Assembly (NCBI GenBank): GCA_029255645.1
Contig: JANLJE010000044.1
Coordinates: 1 to 38,474 of the forward strand
Reading direction: 5' to 3'
From: Comamonadaceae bacterium
GTDB lineage: Bacteria; Pseudomonadota; Gammaproteobacteria; Burkholderiales; Rhodocyclaceae
DNA: 38,474 nucleotides
Below the pieces are notes generated by a model, which worked only from the letters and a program-made list of their open reading frames with translations, ran no database searches and was not told where the DNA came from. Position numbers and translations under genes: made by a program. Of the stretch, positions 1 to 12,193 are shown piece after piece. Each line of letters starts with the position of its first letter. Position 1 is the stretch's first letter.

Positions 1-337
1 GCCGCGGTTTTCCGTCCATCCTCATCCCTCCCCATCCCTCCCTGCCCGCAGCCGGGACAAGGTGCCTGGATAGGGAACACGATTCCCTGTCAGCCAATTC
101 TTCATGCCGCCCGCCTGGATCAAGGTTGGCGCTGTCTGGCCATGTCAGCCTGCCCAATTCCAGACGGACTAGATTGGAATATTTCACATCGGCCAGCGGG
201 GCGTTGATGCCGGGCGGATCCTTGGTCGGCCCGCGGCTGAAGCTCGCCCGGGATCGGCCCATGATCCTGCGCGACACCAACAGCGGCATTGACATCAGCG
301 ACGTGGCCCCTTCAGCGACGCCAGTCTCCTTGGGTTT
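1..337. other. Unassigned stretch downstream of parC
   Basis: No recognisable gene. A minus-strand frame stays open from about position 296 to the window edge and a plus-strand frame starting at 126 is also open, but neither translation shows a motif I recognise. In high-G+C DNA open frames of this length are common by chance. A gene continuing beyond the left edge cannot be excluded. Confidence 0.3.
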
Positions 338-2800
338 TTATGCTTCCAGATGCTGCAAAACCGGGTCCTTGATCAAGCCGATGCCGGCGCCTCTTCGGGC
401 GCGTTGCCCCAGGTGCTGTTCTTCCGAGAGCAGTTCCTTGGCTTTGGTGCGGAAGTTGCCGCTGATCTTGATGACCGGGCCGGGGCTGGTGAGGACCTGA
501 GTGAGGGTTTCCGTGTCCTTGAGGCCCATGATCTGCACGCCTTTGCCGCCGGAGAGGTGTTTCATCTGTTCCAGGGGGAAGATCAGCAGGCGGCCGTCGC
601 TCGAGAGGGCGGCCAGATGGGTCTGGGGTGGCTGGGCGGGGACTTTCACCGGTGGCAGGATCGCCGCCCCCTCTTCCAGGGTGAGGAAGGATTTGCCCGC
701 CTTCTGGCGCGAGAACAGGTCGGCCAGGGTGCAGAGGAAGCCGTAGCCGGAGGTTTTGGCGATCAGCAGTTCTTCTTCCGGCTTGCCGGCCAGCACATGA
801 GCGATACGGCTGTTGCCCAGTTCCACGAAGGAGGAGAGCGGCGCGCCCATGCCGCGGCCGTCGGGCAGGCTGGCGACGCTGACCGTATAGGCCCGGCCGT
901 CGCTGGCGAGGAGGGCGAGCGAATCGACGCTACGGCATTCATGCACGGAACCAAGCCGGTCGCCGTCCTTGAAGGCGAGGCCGGAGAGCTCGAGGCCGTG
1001 GCCCTGGCGCACCCGGGCCCAGCCTTTTTCGGAGACGATGACGGTGACGGGTTCGTCGGCGACGGCGGCGACTTCGGAGCGCGAGGCCATGGCGGCGGGC
1101 TGGATCACGGTGCGGCGCTCGTCGCCGTGCTTGGCGGCGTCGGCTTCGATTTCCTTGATCACCCGTTTTCTGAGCAGGGTGTCGCTGGCGAGCAGCTTTT
1201 CCAGACCGGACTTTTCTTCGTGCAGCTTGGCCAGTTCCTGCTCGATCTTGATGCCTTCGAGGCGGGCCAGCTGCCGAAGGCGGATTTCCAGGATATCCTC
1301 GGCCTGCCGGTCGGAGAGGTTGAAGCGGGCGATCAGGGCTTCCTTGGGGTCGTCGGATTCGCGGATGATGCGGATCACTTCGTCGATGTTGAGAAAGACG
1401 ATGTGCCGGCCTTCGAGGATGTGAATCCGGTCGTTGGCTTTTTCGAGGCGAAACTTGGTGCGCCGCTCCACGGTGGTGAGGCGGAACTGGCACCACTCGC
1501 CAATCAGGTCGGTGAGGGATTTCTGGCAGGGGCGGCCATCCAGGCCCACGGCCACGAGGTTGATCGGGGCGGTGGTTTCCAGGCTGGTGTGGGCCAGCAA
1601 GAGGGCCACGAATTCGTCCCGGTCCTGGCGCGAGCTGGCCGGCTCGAACACCAGGCGCACGTCGTCGTCCTTGCCGGATTCGTCCCGGGCCTTGTCGAGC
1701 TGGGAGGCGAACAGGGCTTTGAGCTGGGCGGCGGTTTGTTCGATGGTCTTCTTGCCGGCCTTGGGCAGGGGGTTGAGCAGGGCGCCGATTTCCGCGAGCA
1801 CCTTGGCGCTCGAAACCCCCGGCGGCAATTCCTTGAACACCACTTGCCAGGCGCCCCTTGCCATTTCCTCGATTTCGTAGCGAGCCCGCACCCGCAGGCT
1901 GCCGCGTCCGGTCTTGTAGGCGCTGGTGATGTCGGCGTTTGAAGAAATGATCTGGCCGCCGCCCGGATAGTCGGGGCCGGGCAGGTGGGCCATCAGTTCT
2001 TCCACCTCGGCCGCCGGGTGGAGGATCTTGTGAATGGCGGCGTTGGCCACTTCCTTCAGGTTGTGGGGCGGCATTTCGGTGGCCATGCCCACGGCGATGC
2101 CGGAGGCACCGTTCAACAGGGAGAACGGCAGGCGGGCCGGGAGGAAGGCAGGTTCGTCGAAGGAGCCGTCGTAGTTGGGCTGGAAATCCACGGTGCCTTC
2201 GCTTAGTTCTCCCAGCAGCAGTTCGGCGATAGGGGTGAGGCGGGCTTCCGTGTAGCGCATGGCGGCGGCGCCGTCCCCGTCCCGGGAGCCGAAGTTGCCT
2301 TGGCCGTCCACCAGCGGGTAGCGCAGGGAGAAGGGCTGGGCGACGCGCACCATGGCGTCATAGGCGGAGGTGTCGCCGTGGGGGTGGTATTTACCGATCA
2401 CGTCGCCTACCACCCGGGCGGATTTGACCGGTTTGGCGGTGGCATCGAGGCCTAGTTCGCGCATGGCAAACAACACGCGGCGCTGCACCGGCTTCATGCC
2501 ATCCTTGACGTCGGGTAGGGCGCGGCCCTTGACCACGGCCACGGCGTATTCCAGGTAATCGCGGGCAGCGGATTCGTGCAGCAGGATGCTCTCGCCGTCG
2601 TCTTCTTCCTGGATGCGCACGGCGAGGCCGGGCGGCTCGGGGGGCGCGCCGGGCAGGGCGAGGGCCGGGCTGGATTCAGGGCTGGATTCAGGGCCGGATT
2701 CAGGGCCGGATTCAGGGCCGGGGCCGGGCTTGGGGACTTCTGGCGTTTGCGGGGGCTGCCCGGGCAGGTCGGCAAACAGGTCGGGGGTCTGATCGTCCAT
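338..2800 (-). CDS. parC: DNA topoisomerase IV subunit A (ParC)
   Basis: This is the DNA-breaking and rejoining subunit of topoisomerase IV, which decatenates daughter chromosomes as a ParC2ParE2 complex. The 820-residue protein has the type IIA signature regions: [15 protein letters not shown], where fluoroquinolone-resistance positions lie, then [20 protein letters not shown] ending in the catalytic tyrosine followed by TEARL. The C-terminal half has the beta-pinwheel DNA-wrapping domain. The first ~60 residues are unusual: a Pro/Gly/Glu/Ser-rich linker containing SGPE/SSPE repeats encoded by a 12-bp tandem repeat, ahead of the conserved core that begins near residue 65. The gene starts 3 bp after the parE stop codon, so the two subunits are almost certainly co-transcribed and translationally coupled. 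Family assignment is secure; ParC rather than GyrA follows from the parE neighbour and the short, divergent C-terminal domain. Confidence 0.96.
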   Translation of the reverse strand: MDDQTPDLFADLPGQPPQTPEVPKPGPGPESGPESGPESSPESSPALALPGAPPEPPGLAVRIQEEDDGESILLHESAARDYLEYAVAVVKGRALPDVKDGMKPVQRRVLFAMRELGLDATAKPVKSARVVGDVIGKYHPHGDTSAYDAMVRVAQPFSLRYPLVDGQGNFGSRDGDGAAAMRYTEARLTPIAELLLGELSEGTVDFQPNYDGSFDEPAFLPARLPFSLLNGASGIAVGMATEMPPHNLKEVANAAIHKILHPAAEVEELMAHLPGPDYPGGGQIISSNADITSAYKTGRGSLRVRARYEIEEMARGAWQVVFKELPPGVSSAKVLAEIGALLNPLPKAGKKTIEQTAAQLKALFASQLDKARDESGKDDDVRLVFEPASSRQDRDEFVALLLAHTSLETTAPINLVAVGLDGRPCQKSLTDLIGEWCQFRLTTVERRTKFRLEKANDRIHILEGRHIVFLNIDEVIRIIRESDDPKEALIARFNLSDRQAEDILEIRLRQLARLEGIKIEQELAKLHEEKSGLEKLLASDTLLRKRVIKEIEADAAKHGDERRTVIQPAAMASRSEVAAVADEPVTVIVSEKGWARVRQGHGLELSGLAFKDGDRLGSVHECRSVDSLALLASDGRAYTVSVASLPDGRGMGAPLSSFVELGNSRIAHVLAGKPEEELLIAKTSGYGFLCTLADLFSRQKAGKSFLTLEEGAAILPPVKVPAQPPQTHLAALSSDGRLLIFPLEQMKHLSGGKGVQIMGLKDTETLTQVLTSPGPVIKISGNFRTKAKELLSEEQHLGQRARRGAGIGLIKDPVLQHLEA
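2672..2719. repeat. 12-bp tandem repeat, four copies, inside parC
   Basis: Four consecutive copies of GGATTCAGGGCY (Y = T or C) lie in the 5' part of parC. Because 12 bp is a whole number of codons, copy-number changes would only lengthen or shorten the Ser/Gly-Pro-Glu linker at the ParC N terminus. Confidence 0.9.
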
Positions 2801-2803
2801 TCT

Positions 2804-4753
<1,950 letters not shown>

Positions 4754-5136
4754 GTTGTTCTCCGGCAGCAGCAGGGTGAATGCCTGGCTGTTTTCGCAGC
4801 GAGTTTAGGCCCAAAGGGGATTCAGCGAAACGGCGCAATTAAATATCAGAACCGATGATCTTTGCTACCGCCCTGTTTTCCGGGCTTACGGTCCTGGGCT
4901 GAAATGGCCGGCGGCAAGACGCTGGACGATACATTGGGTGGCCTTTGCACGAGATGGTTGGGTCGGTGTTTGAATGCCGGGACGCTGTTTCATGACAAGC
5001 GCGCAGCCCTGGGCGGCGGCTTTACTTGGGCTTTACCCGGGCTTTACCCGGGCTTTACCGGAATTGAGACAAGAGCGGATAACGGTTTTTCCGGGTAACC
5101 GGTAAAATGCCGCTCCTTTACACCGGAGCAAACTCA
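4754..5136. other. Intergenic spacer between divergent parE and glmS
   Basis: No convincing gene: the only plus-strand frame here (4862-5098) has no recognisable similarity and no clear ribosome-binding site. The spacer must hold the promoters for parE (minus) and glmS (plus). I could not pick a convincing -35/-10 pair. It contains the three-copy 11-bp repeat at 5028-5060. Confidence 0.5.
5028..5060. repeat. 11-bp tandem repeat, three copies, upstream of glmS
   Basis: Three head-to-tail copies of GGGCTTTACCC, the last ending in G, lie about 75 bp before the glmS start codon. Function unknown; it could be a regulator-binding array or simple slippage. Confidence 0.85.
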
Positions 5137-6969
5137 ATGTGCGGCATCGTGGCAGCGGCAGCGACAGACAACGTGGTCCCGGTCCTGATCGAGGGGTTAA
5201 AGAAACTCGAATACCGGGGCTATGACTCGGCCGGTCTGGCCGTCCTTGGCGAGCGGGGCCTGGAGCGGCGCCGGGCCCTGGGCCGGGTGGCCGAGCTCTG
5301 CGCCCGTTCCGGGGGGCTGTCGGCCCGCACCGGCATCGCCCACACCCGCTGGGCGACACACGGAGCCCCGGCCGAGCACAACGCCCACCCCCATATTTCC
5401 GGTGGCCTGGCGGTGGTGCATAACGGCATCATCGAGAACTACGAGGCGCTCAAGGCGGAATTGCAGGCCTTGGGCTATGTCTTTACCTCCGAGACCGACA
5501 CGGAAACCATCGCCCACCTGATCGCCCATTGCCTCGAGACCCAGCCCGATCTGGCCGAGGCGGTGCGCCTCGCCTGCCGGCGCCTGAAGGGGGCTTACGC
5601 CATCGCCGTGATCGCCGCGGCCGAGCCCGGCCGGGTGGTGCTGGCGCGGGAAGGTTCGCCGCTTTTGCTCGGGGTGGGGGAGAGGGGGCATTATGCCGCC
5701 TCCGACGCTGCGGCCCTGCTGCAGGTGACCCGCCAGATGATCTATCTGGAAAACGGCGACCTCGCCGATCTTCGCCCCGACAGCCTCATGATCTGCCGGA
5801 TTGACGGCGGCGCCAGGGTGAGCCGCCCGGTGGTCGTCTCGCAACTCTCCGCCGACGCAGTGGAGCTGGGCCGGTTCCGCCATTACATGCAAAAGGAAAT
5901 CTTCGAGCAGCCCGAGGCCCTGGCCAATACCCTGGAAATGCTGGGTGGCGCCCAGAGTCTGCAGCCCGGCCTGTTCGGGGCCGATGCCGCCCGCCTCCTG
6001 GAAGAGGTGGATGCGGTGCTGATCCTGGCCTGCGGCACCAGCTACCATGCCGGCATGGTGGCGCGTTACTGGATCGAGAGCCTCGCCCGGCTGCCGGTGA
6101 TGGTCGAATTCGCCAGTGAATACCGCTACCGGGAATCGGTGCCCAATCCCCGGCAACTGGTGCTGGCCATTTCCCAATCCGGGGAGACCGCCGACACCCT
6201 GGCGGCCCTGCGCCACGCCCGGGAACTGGGACAGCCCATTACCCTGGCCATTTGCAATGTGCCGGAATCCGCTATCGTGCGGGAGTCGGTCCTGCGCTTC
6301 ATCACCCGGGCCGGGCCGGAAATCGGCGTGGCCTCCACCAAGGCCTTCACCACCCAGCTGGCCGCCCTGTTCCTGCTCACCCTGGTGCTGGCCAAACTCA
6401 GGGGGCGGCTTTCCGAGGCCGACGAGGCCGGGCATCTGCAGGCTCTGCGCCATCTGCCGCTGGCCGTGCAGAAGGTGCTCGCCCTGGAGCCGGAAATCGC
6501 CGCCTGGGCCAGGCATTTCGCCAACAAGCAGCATGCCCTGTTCCTCGGCCGGGGCCTGCATTACCCCATTGCCCTGGAAGGGGCGCTGAAACTGAAGGAA
6601 ATTTCCTACATCCATGCCGAAGCCTACCCGGCCGGGGAGTTGAAGCACGGCCCCCTGGCCCTGGTGGACCGGGAGATGCCGGTGATCGCCGTGGCCCCCA
6701 ACGACCACTTGCTGGAAAAGCTCAAGTCCAATCTCCAGGAAGTGCGCGCCCGGGGCGGCGAGCTTTATGTGTTTACCGACCAGGGCGCACCGCTTTCTGC
6801 CGCGGCTGCGGACGGCGTTCATGTGCTCGCTCTGCCCGAGCACTACGGGCTACTCTCTCCCATCCTGCATGTGCTGCCCCTGCAGCTGCTCGCCTACCAT
6901 GCCGCCCTGATCAAGGGCACGGATGTCGATAAGCCCCGCAACCTGGCCAAGTCGGTCACGGTGGAATGA
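5137..6969 (+). CDS. glmS: Glutamine--fructose-6-phosphate aminotransferase (isomerizing)
   Basis: GlmS makes glucosamine-6-phosphate from fructose-6-phosphate and glutamine, the first committed step to UDP-GlcNAc for peptidoglycan and LPS. The start at 5137 is chosen over an upstream ATG at 5107 because it places the nucleophilic cysteine as residue 2 (MCGIVAAA), exposed after Met removal as the class II glutaminase mechanism requires. The N-terminal glutaminase domain shows HTRWATHG and HNGIIENYE; two SIS sugar-isomerase domains follow with CGTSYHAG and SQSGETADT. The C-terminal tail AKSVTVE is the family signature. Predicted length is 610 residues, normal for GlmS. A nucleotide-sugar epimerase gene follows after 10 bp and is probably co-transcribed. 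No glmU is adjacent in this window. Confidence 0.97.
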   Translation: MCGIVAAAATDNVVPVLIEGLKKLEYRGYDSAGLAVLGERGLERRRALGRVAELCARSGGLSARTGIAHTRWATHGAPAEHNAHPHISGGLAVVHNGIIENYEALKAELQALGYVFTSETDTETIAHLIAHCLETQPDLAEAVRLACRRLKGAYAIAVIAAAEPGRVVLAREGSPLLLGVGERGHYAASDAAALLQVTRQMIYLENGDLADLRPDSLMICRIDGGARVSRPVVVSQLSADAVELGRFRHYMQKEIFEQPEALANTLEMLGGAQSLQPGLFGADAARLLEEVDAVLILACGTSYHAGMVARYWIESLARLPVMVEFASEYRYRESVPNPRQLVLAISQSGETADTLAALRHARELGQPITLAICNVPESAIVRESVLRFITRAGPEIGVASTKAFTTQLAALFLLTLVLAKLRGRLSEADEAGHLQALRHLPLAVQKVLALEPEIAAWARHFANKQHALFLGRGLHYPIALEGALKLKEISYIHAEAYPAGELKHGPLALVDREMPVIAVAPNDHLLEKLKSNLQEVRARGGELYVFTDQGAPLSAAAADGVHVLALPEHYGLLSPILHVLPLQLLAYHAALIKGTDVDKPRNLAKSVTVE

Positions 6970-6979
6970 AAGGAAAGTC

Positions 6980-7987
6980 ATGAAAGTGCTCGTCACCGGC
7001 GCTGCCGGCTTCATCGGCAGCCATGTTGCTTCCCAACTGCTGGCGCGCGGGGAGCAGGTGGTCGGCCTCGACAATCTGAACGATTACTACGACCCGCAGT
7101 TGAAACTCGACCGGCTGAAAAGGTTCGAGGCAGAGGCCGGCTTTACTTTCGTGAAGCTCGATCTGGCCGACCGGGCCGGCATGGAAAAGCTGTTTGCCGA
7201 GCAAAAATTCGACAAGGTGGTGCATCTTGCGGCCCAGGCCGGGGTGCGCTACTCCCTCAAGAACCCGCACGCCTACATCGACAGCAATCTGGTGGGCTTC
7301 ACCCACATCCTCGAAGGCTGCCGCCACCAGCGGGTGCAGCATCTCGTCTATGCCAGCAGTTCCAGTGTCTATGGCGGCAACACCAGGATGCCGTTCTCGG
7401 AGCACGACCCGGTCGACCATCCGGTGAGCCTTTATGCGGCCACCAAAAAGGCCAACGAACTGATGGCGCACACCTACAGCCACCTCTATGGCCTACCCAC
7501 CACGGGGCTGCGCTTCTTCACCGTGTATGGCCCCTGGGGCCGGCCGGACATGGCGCTGTTCCTGTTTACCCAAGCCATCCTGGAGGGCCGCCCGATCGAT
7601 GTTTTCAATCACGGCAACATGCAGCGCGACTTCACCTACATCGACGACATCATCGAAGGCGTGATCCGGGTGCTGGACAAGCCAGCCACCCCCAATCCGG
7701 ACTTTGACCCCCTGCAGCCCGACCCGGGCACCAGTCACGCGCCCTACCGGGTGTTCAACATCGGCAACCACAACCCCGTGCCCTTGATGGATTTCATCGC
7801 CGCCCTCGAAAAAGCCCTGGGGATGACGGCCCGGAAGAACTTCCTGCCGCTGCAAGATGGCGACGTGCCCGCCACCTATGCCGATGTGGACGCGCTCAAG
7901 GACTGGGTGGGCTTTCAGCCCGGCACCCCCATCGAAATCGGGGTGGGGCGTTTCATCGAGTGGTATCGCAGTTATTACGTGGAATGA
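6980..7987 (+). CDS. NAD-dependent epimerase, UDP-glucuronate 4-epimerase type
   Basis: This is an extended short-chain dehydrogenase/reductase that interconverts nucleotide sugars, probably UDP-glucuronate and UDP-galacturonate for surface polysaccharide. The N-terminal Rossmann motif is [13 protein letters not shown], the catalytic Ser and YxxxK lie in ASSSSVYGG and YAATKKANE, and the substrate-side motif is [15 protein letters not shown]. The DNLNDYYD segment and the overall 335-residue length match the CapI/WbpP-like UDP-glucuronate epimerase family. The ATG at 6980 is preceded by AAGGAAAG and begins [10 protein letters not shown], the expected N terminus. It lies 10 bp after glmS, so amino-sugar and uronic-acid supply appear coupled. 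The exact substrate is inferred from family resemblance only. Confidence 0.88.
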   Translation: MKVLVTGAAGFIGSHVASQLLARGEQVVGLDNLNDYYDPQLKLDRLKRFEAEAGFTFVKLDLADRAGMEKLFAEQKFDKVVHLAAQAGVRYSLKNPHAYIDSNLVGFTHILEGCRHQRVQHLVYASSSSVYGGNTRMPFSEHDPVDHPVSLYAATKKANELMAHTYSHLYGLPTTGLRFFTVYGPWGRPDMALFLFTQAILEGRPIDVFNHGNMQRDFTYIDDIIEGVIRVLDKPATPNPDFDPLQPDPGTSHAPYRVFNIGNHNPVPLMDFIAALEKALGMTARKNFLPLQDGDVPATYADVDALKDWVGFQPGTPIEIGVGRFIEWYRSYYVE

Positions 7988-8049
7988 CGGTAAGCCCAAT
8001 CAGCGTGCCACCCACCTGATTTCCCGGGGATGCCTTAAAGGCTGCAAGG

Positions 8050-8088
8050 CGCGCTGAATCCCGGAAACTTGCGGATGGATTCAGCGCG
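8050..8088. terminator. Inverted repeat between convergent genes, possible bidirectional terminator
   Basis: CGCGCTGAATCC at 8050-8061 pairs perfectly with GGATTCAGCGCG at 8077-8088 around a 15-nt loop. It lies between the epimerase gene and phaC, which converge. There is no long T tract on either side, so rho-independent function is likely but not certain. Confidence 0.5.
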
Positions 8089-8108
8089 GGCCCGCGCCCA
8101 GGCGGGCA

Positions 8109-9890
8109 TCATTTTTCCAGCACATAGCTCCCTGGGGCGTCCATCAAGACCGGATACCCTTTCTGGGGGGCGCCCAGGGCGGGAGGCTTGACGAGGGTGC
8201 CGGAGCGGGCCTGGAGCCAGGCCGACCAAGCCGGCCACCAGGAACCTTCGTGACGGGGCGCCTGTTGCTGCCAGTCGTCGGGCGAGACATAAACACCGCC
8301 GGCGGGCCGTTCGAGGATTTGGTAATAGCGGTTGCGCCGCCCAGGCTCGCTGACGATGCCGGCGTTGTGCCCGCCCTTGGTGAGCACGAAGGTGATCTCC
8401 GCGGGCGTCAGATAATGGATTTTGTACACCGACCGCCAGGGCGCGACGTGGTCCGTCAGGGTGGCCACACAATAGATGGGGGTGCGGATATCGGTGAGCG
8501 CCACGGGTTTGCCCCGTACCGGGTAACGCCCTTCGGACAGGTCGTCATTGAGGAACAGCCGGCGCAGGTACTGGGCATGCATCAATGCCGGCATGCGGGT
8601 AGCGTCCGCATTCCAGGCCATCAAATCATTCATGCTGCTGCGCTCGCCGAGCAGATACTCATTGACCATCTTCGACCAGAGCAGGTCGTAGGAATTGAGC
8701 AACTGGAAAGCGCCCGCCATCTGGCCTGCCGTCAGGTAGCCGGTATCCCGCATCTGGGCTTCGAGCATGGCCAGTTCGCTGTCGTCGATGAACAAGGCCA
8801 GTTCCCCGGGTTCGGTGAAATCGGTCTGGGCGGTAAAAAGGGTCATCGAGGCCAGGCGATCCTGACCATCACGGTGCATGGCGGCATTGGCAATGGAAAG
8901 CAGCGTGCCCCCCAGACAGTAACCCGCCGCATGAACTTTCTGATCCGGAACAATGGCGGCAATGGCATCGAGTACCTCATCGATCCCCATGGACAGGTAA
9001 TCATCCATGCCCAGGTTCGCTTCTTCCTCCCCGGGGTTCTTCCAGGAAAGGCAGAACACCGTATACCCCTGATCCACCATGTATTTGATCAGGGAGTTAT
9101 GCGGGGAAAGATCGAGGATGTAGTACTTCATGATCCAGGCCGGCACGATCAGCACCGGCTCCGGATACACCTTGTCCGTCGTGGGCACGTATTGAATCAG
9201 TTCCACCAGACGATTGCGGAACACCACCTTGCCCGGCGTGACCGCCACATTCTTGCCGACCTGGAAGTTTTCCGTGCCCACCGGAGGCCGGCCGTTGATG
9301 CGGCGCTCCATATCCTCCATGAAATTACGCCAACCCTGCGCCAGATTGCCCCCTCCGGTTTCCATCGTGCGCCGCAGCACCACGGGATTGGAGAAGAGAT
9401 AGTTACCCGGTGAAAAAATATCCAGGAGCTGACGCGCCATGAAGGACGTCAGGTGTTCATGGTGGCGCGAAACGCCGGGAATGCCGGTGGTGGCGGACTG
9501 CCACCAGGCTTCGGTGGCCAGGAAGGCCTGGCAGAATAATTTGAAGGGCCCGGACTGCCAGGCCGGGTCCGCAAAACGCCGGTCCGGCTTTTCTTCCTCA
9601 TCCTCCTCCGTCGCTTCAGAACGGCTGCTGGCCGTACGCCACACCTCCTGATTCAGGGCATAAGCCTGGCTGAGCAGGTCCATGCGCTTGCCTGGCGCCA
9701 ACGCCAGATGCCCGGCCCAATCGAAGACTGCCAGGGCCAGCGACATCGGTGAAATGGAACCTGTCATCTGCGCCAGGGCCGCCAGCACCTTCACATCCAG
9801 CGGCTTTTTACGGATGGCGGGATTGGGAGTGACGGTGGCAGGATCGATGCTCCTTGCAAGTGCCGGCAAGAACTCGGTTTGACTGGACAT
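8109..9890 (-). CDS. phaC: Poly(R)-hydroxyalkanoate synthase, class I-like
   Basis: This enzyme polymerises (R)-3-hydroxyacyl-CoA into PHA storage granules, working on the granule surface. The predicted protein is 593 residues from an ATG at 9890, preceded by AAGGAG at good spacing; an in-frame extension to 10013 lacks this. The lipase-like box GYCLGG holds the catalytic cysteine near residue 325. The other catalytic residues are in LTDHVAPW (Asp) and KGGHNAGIV (His). The conserved PAWIMKYYILDL and GYTVFCLSWKNP segments and the N-terminal RHHEHLTSFMARQLLD region are typical of class I PhaC. An acidic run near residue 95 (EATEEDEEEK) is unusual. No phaA/phaB are adjacent, but a phasin-like gene lies about 4 kb away at 13764. 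Confidence 0.92.
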   Translation of the reverse strand: MSSQTEFLPALARSIDPATVTPNPAIRKKPLDVKVLAALAQMTGSISPMSLALAVFDWAGHLALAPGKRMDLLSQAYALNQEVWRTASSRSEATEEDEEEKPDRRFADPAWQSGPFKLFCQAFLATEAWWQSATTGIPGVSRHHEHLTSFMARQLLDIFSPGNYLFSNPVVLRRTMETGGGNLAQGWRNFMEDMERRINGRPPVGTENFQVGKNVAVTPGKVVFRNRLVELIQYVPTTDKVYPEPVLIVPAWIMKYYILDLSPHNSLIKYMVDQGYTVFCLSWKNPGEEEANLGMDDYLSMGIDEVLDAIAAIVPDQKVHAAGYCLGGTLLSIANAAMHRDGQDRLASMTLFTAQTDFTEPGELALFIDDSELAMLEAQMRDTGYLTAGQMAGAFQLLNSYDLLWSKMVNEYLLGERSSMNDLMAWNADATRMPALMHAQYLRRLFLNDDLSEGRYPVRGKPVALTDIRTPIYCVATLTDHVAPWRSVYKIHYLTPAEITFVLTKGGHNAGIVSEPGRRNRYYQILERPAGGVYVSPDDWQQQAPRHEGSWWPAWSAWLQARSGTLVKPPALGAPQKGYPVLMDAPGSYVLEK

Positions 9891-10031
9891 GAGGAATGCT
9901 CCTTGAATGTTATCGATGGATGAATGGATGAATTGTGGGGTAAAGCCAGGGAATTTCTCTTGGGAACCGGGCCATTCTACTCCGGTCATCACTTTCACCC
10001 GTGGCCGGGCCAAGGGGCTGTCATGGAGCGG

Positions 10032-10535
10032 TCAGGCCAGGACCTCGAGGGCGGCCGCGTAATCGGGTTCCTGCTTGATTTCCGGCACCAGTTCGCTGTG
10101 CAGCACCTGATTGTTTTCATCGAGCACTACCACGGCCCGGGCCGTCAGGCCGGACAAAGGGCCACTGGCAAGGGCCACGCCGTAGGTCTTGGGAAAATCC
10201 CGGTTCCGCAGGGTGGATAGCATCACCACGTTCTCCAGCCCTTCGGCACCGCAGAAACGGCTCTGGGCAAAGGGCAGGTCGGCGGAAATGCACAGCACCA
10301 CCGTGTTTTCCAGTTGGCTGGCGGCCTGGTTGAAATGGCGCACCGAGGTGGCGCAGACCGGGGTGTCGATGCTGGGGAAGATGTTCAGGACCTTGCGCTT
10401 GCCGGCAAAGCGGGTGAGGGGAACATCGGCCAGGTCCAGGCCTGTCAGGGTGAAGGGCGGGGCCTTCTGGCCGGGCTGGGGAAAGAGGCCATCTACTTGT
10501 ACCGGGTTACCGCCAAGGGTGACTGTGACTGTCAT
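10032..10535 (-). CDS. tpx: Thiol peroxidase (Tpx, atypical 2-Cys peroxiredoxin)
   Basis: Tpx reduces hydrogen peroxide and alkyl hydroperoxides in the periplasm or cytoplasm using thioredoxin. The 167-residue product contains the peroxidatic cysteine in [15 protein letters not shown] and the resolving cysteine in [16 protein letters not shown], both in the standard Tpx context. The ATG at 10535 follows AAGGAAAC; the longer in-frame extension to 10616 is not supported by homologous sequence and should be ignored. The gene is transcribed in the same direction as phaC, 141 bp upstream of its start, so co-transcription is possible but not demanded. Confidence 0.95.
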   Translation of the reverse strand: MTVTVTLGGNPVQVDGLFPQPGQKAPPFTLTGLDLADVPLTRFAGKRKVLNIFPSIDTPVCATSVRHFNQAASQLENTVVLCISADLPFAQSRFCGAEGLENVVMLSTLRNRDFPKTYGVALASGPLSGLTARAVVVLDENNQVLHSELVPEIKQEPDYAAALEVLA

Positions 10536-10640
10536 GGTGTTGTTTCCTTTGTTGTTGTCGAATCTGGATCTTTTAGTGGCTGCCGGGCGGTTGAAGTTCT
10601 CTCGTCCCCCGATCATGGCGAAGCAGGCCCGTAAACGGGT

Positions 10641-10669
10641 GCCGGGCGGTACATGCCGCCCGGCTTTTT
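10641..10669 (+). terminator. Strong hairpin with T tract reading rightward
   Basis: GCCGGGCGG at 10641-10649 pairs with CCGCCCGGC at 10656-10664 and is followed by TTTTT, a textbook intrinsic terminator in the plus direction. No plus-strand gene precedes it. In the minus direction the hairpin lies between the glycosyltransferase gene and tpx but lacks a T tract there. Confidence 0.7.
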
Positions 10670-10803
10670 GCTCTCTGTCGGGATCGGGGGTCTTCCTGGA
10701 ACTGGGCCAGGAAAACGGTCAATCCAGCGCCATTCATTGTTCCCGGTCATGGAGTGTTGGTCCAATTGTCTCTCTATATGCCTTGCATAGTCAGCGGCTA
10801 TCG

Positions 10804-12009
10804 TCAGTGGCTATCGAGGGCGCGGGGCAGGGGGCTGGGGCCTTGCTGGAACTGCTTGCCATGCTGGCGGCAGATCTGCTCATAGAAGCTGCACAGGCGC
10901 GCGGCCATGGCCTGGTCGGACCATTCTGCCGCATAGGCGCGGGTTTCCGCGGCCAGCCGCAGCCGTGTCTGATCCTGTTCAAACAGCGCCACCATCTGCT
11001 CGGCGAACCGGGAGACGTCATCGGCGCCCACCTGGCAGCCCCGTTCGGGTTCCAGGATGTCGCGGGTGCCCATGGCGGCCAGCCCCAGCACCGGCAGCCC
11101 GGCCGCCATGGCTTCGAGCAGCACCAGACCCTGGGTTTCGGTGCGGGAGGCAAACACGAACAGGTCCGCACCGGCATAAGCGTCCGGCAGCTCCGTTTGC
11201 CGGTCCAGGTAGCCGAGGAACAATACATTGTCCTGCAACCCCAGTTGTCCGGCCTGGCGTTCCAGGGCAGGGCGGGCGGGGCCTTCGCCGGTCACCACCA
11301 GGCACAAGTCGGGAATGCGGCGGCAGGCCAGTTGCAGGGCCTCCAGCAGAAAGCCGATGTTCTTCTCATGGGCCACCCGGCCCACGAACAGGGCCAGGGG
11401 GCGATCCGGGGCAAGGCCGTGGCGCTGGCGAAAAGCGGCCCGGTCGCCCCGGGCGAAGCGCTGCAAGGGAATGCCCGTGGGCAGGATTTCCAGGGTCGTG
11501 GTCACCTGGTATTCCCGCAGGCGCTCGGCCATGGCCGTGGAGGGCACGATGACCCCGGCCAGTTCATTGCACTGGCGCCGGGAATAGCGGCGTGCCAGAC
11601 CGCGCAGCCACTCCCGGGGCAGAAAGGGAATGTAGTGGTAGAGATATTCCTCGAACAGGGTGTGGTAGGTGGCTACGGCGGGAATTCCCAGGCGCCAGGC
11701 CAGAGCGACCCCGGCGTAATGAGCCACGAAGGGAGTCTGGATGTGGATCAGGTCGTAATTTTCCTTTTCCAGCCGGGGCGTCAGTTCCAGGGCGGCCCGG
11801 TAGGACATCAGGCGATCTTCCGGGTCCATGGGAATCCTGCGGGAGGGCAGGCGGATCAGGTTTCCGGCGCTCTGCTCCGAACCGTAGCGCGGGGCTATCA
11901 GCGTTACTTCCACTCCTTTTTGCGCCAGGCATGTGCGGAAGGTTTCAATGGAGGTGGAAACCCCGTTCACCCGGGGGAAATACACATCAGAAAGCATCAA
12001 TATGCGCAT
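10804..12009 (-). CDS. GT4-family glycosyltransferase
   Basis: This retaining GT-B glycosyltransferase has 401 residues. The N terminus MRILMLSDVYFPRVNGVSTS is the acceptor-domain start typical of GT4 enzymes related to diacylglycerol glucosyl- and mannosyltransferases. FVGRVAHEKNIGFLLEAL is the conserved glycosyl transferases group 1 start. The E-x7-E donor motif is visible in SRTETQGLVLLEAMAAGLPV. The substrate cannot be told from sequence; a lipid or surface glycan acceptor is likely from the subgroup. It is divergent from the CHAD-domain gene across 184 bp and lies upstream of tpx on the same strand, separated by the hairpin at 10641. Confidence 0.88.
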   Translation of the reverse strand: MRILMLSDVYFPRVNGVSTSIETFRTCLAQKGVEVTLIAPRYGSEQSAGNLIRLPSRRIPMDPEDRLMSYRAALELTPRLEKENYDLIHIQTPFVAHYAGVALAWRLGIPAVATYHTLFEEYLYHYIPFLPREWLRGLARRYSRRQCNELAGVIVPSTAMAERLREYQVTTTLEILPTGIPLQRFARGDRAAFRQRHGLAPDRPLALFVGRVAHEKNIGFLLEALQLACRRIPDLCLVVTGEGPARPALERQAGQLGLQDNVLFLGYLDRQTELPDAYAGADLFVFASRTETQGLVLLEAMAAGLPVLGLAAMGTRDILEPERGCQVGADDVSRFAEQMVALFEQDQTRLRLAAETRAYAAEWSDQAMAARLCSFYEQICRQHGKQFQQGPSPLPRALDSH

Positions 12010-12193
12010 GGCACAAAAAAGGAGGGCGAAAACTGGATACTAGACGCCTTTCGTGACAGCTTGACGACAGGCAAGGCCCTTGGTGAGCGCCTCCGGCAAG
12101 GGTAAGATGCCCCGGGTCGTACGGCTAACTTCATGATTTGTCATGTAAATGCAACAAAGTCCGGGTGCGGCTTGTTGAGAGGGGAGATCTGCC

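Noticed and set aside
350..1942. 530-codon plus-strand open frame opposite parC
   Set aside because: It is antisense to the conserved ParC core, has no recognisable domain, and reflects the high G+C third-position bias.
4862..5098. Small plus-strand gene upstream of glmS
   Set aside because: No ribosome-binding site or recognisable product, and its end is made of the GGGCTTTACCC repeat.
5197..6843. 548-codon minus-strand open frame opposite glmS
   Set aside because: Antisense shadow of GlmS; low-complexity His/Gly/Gln-rich translation with no known motif.
10189..12105. 638-codon plus-strand open frame across tpx and the glycosyltransferase
   Set aside because: Runs through two well-supported minus-strand genes and their spacer; the translation has no domain signature.
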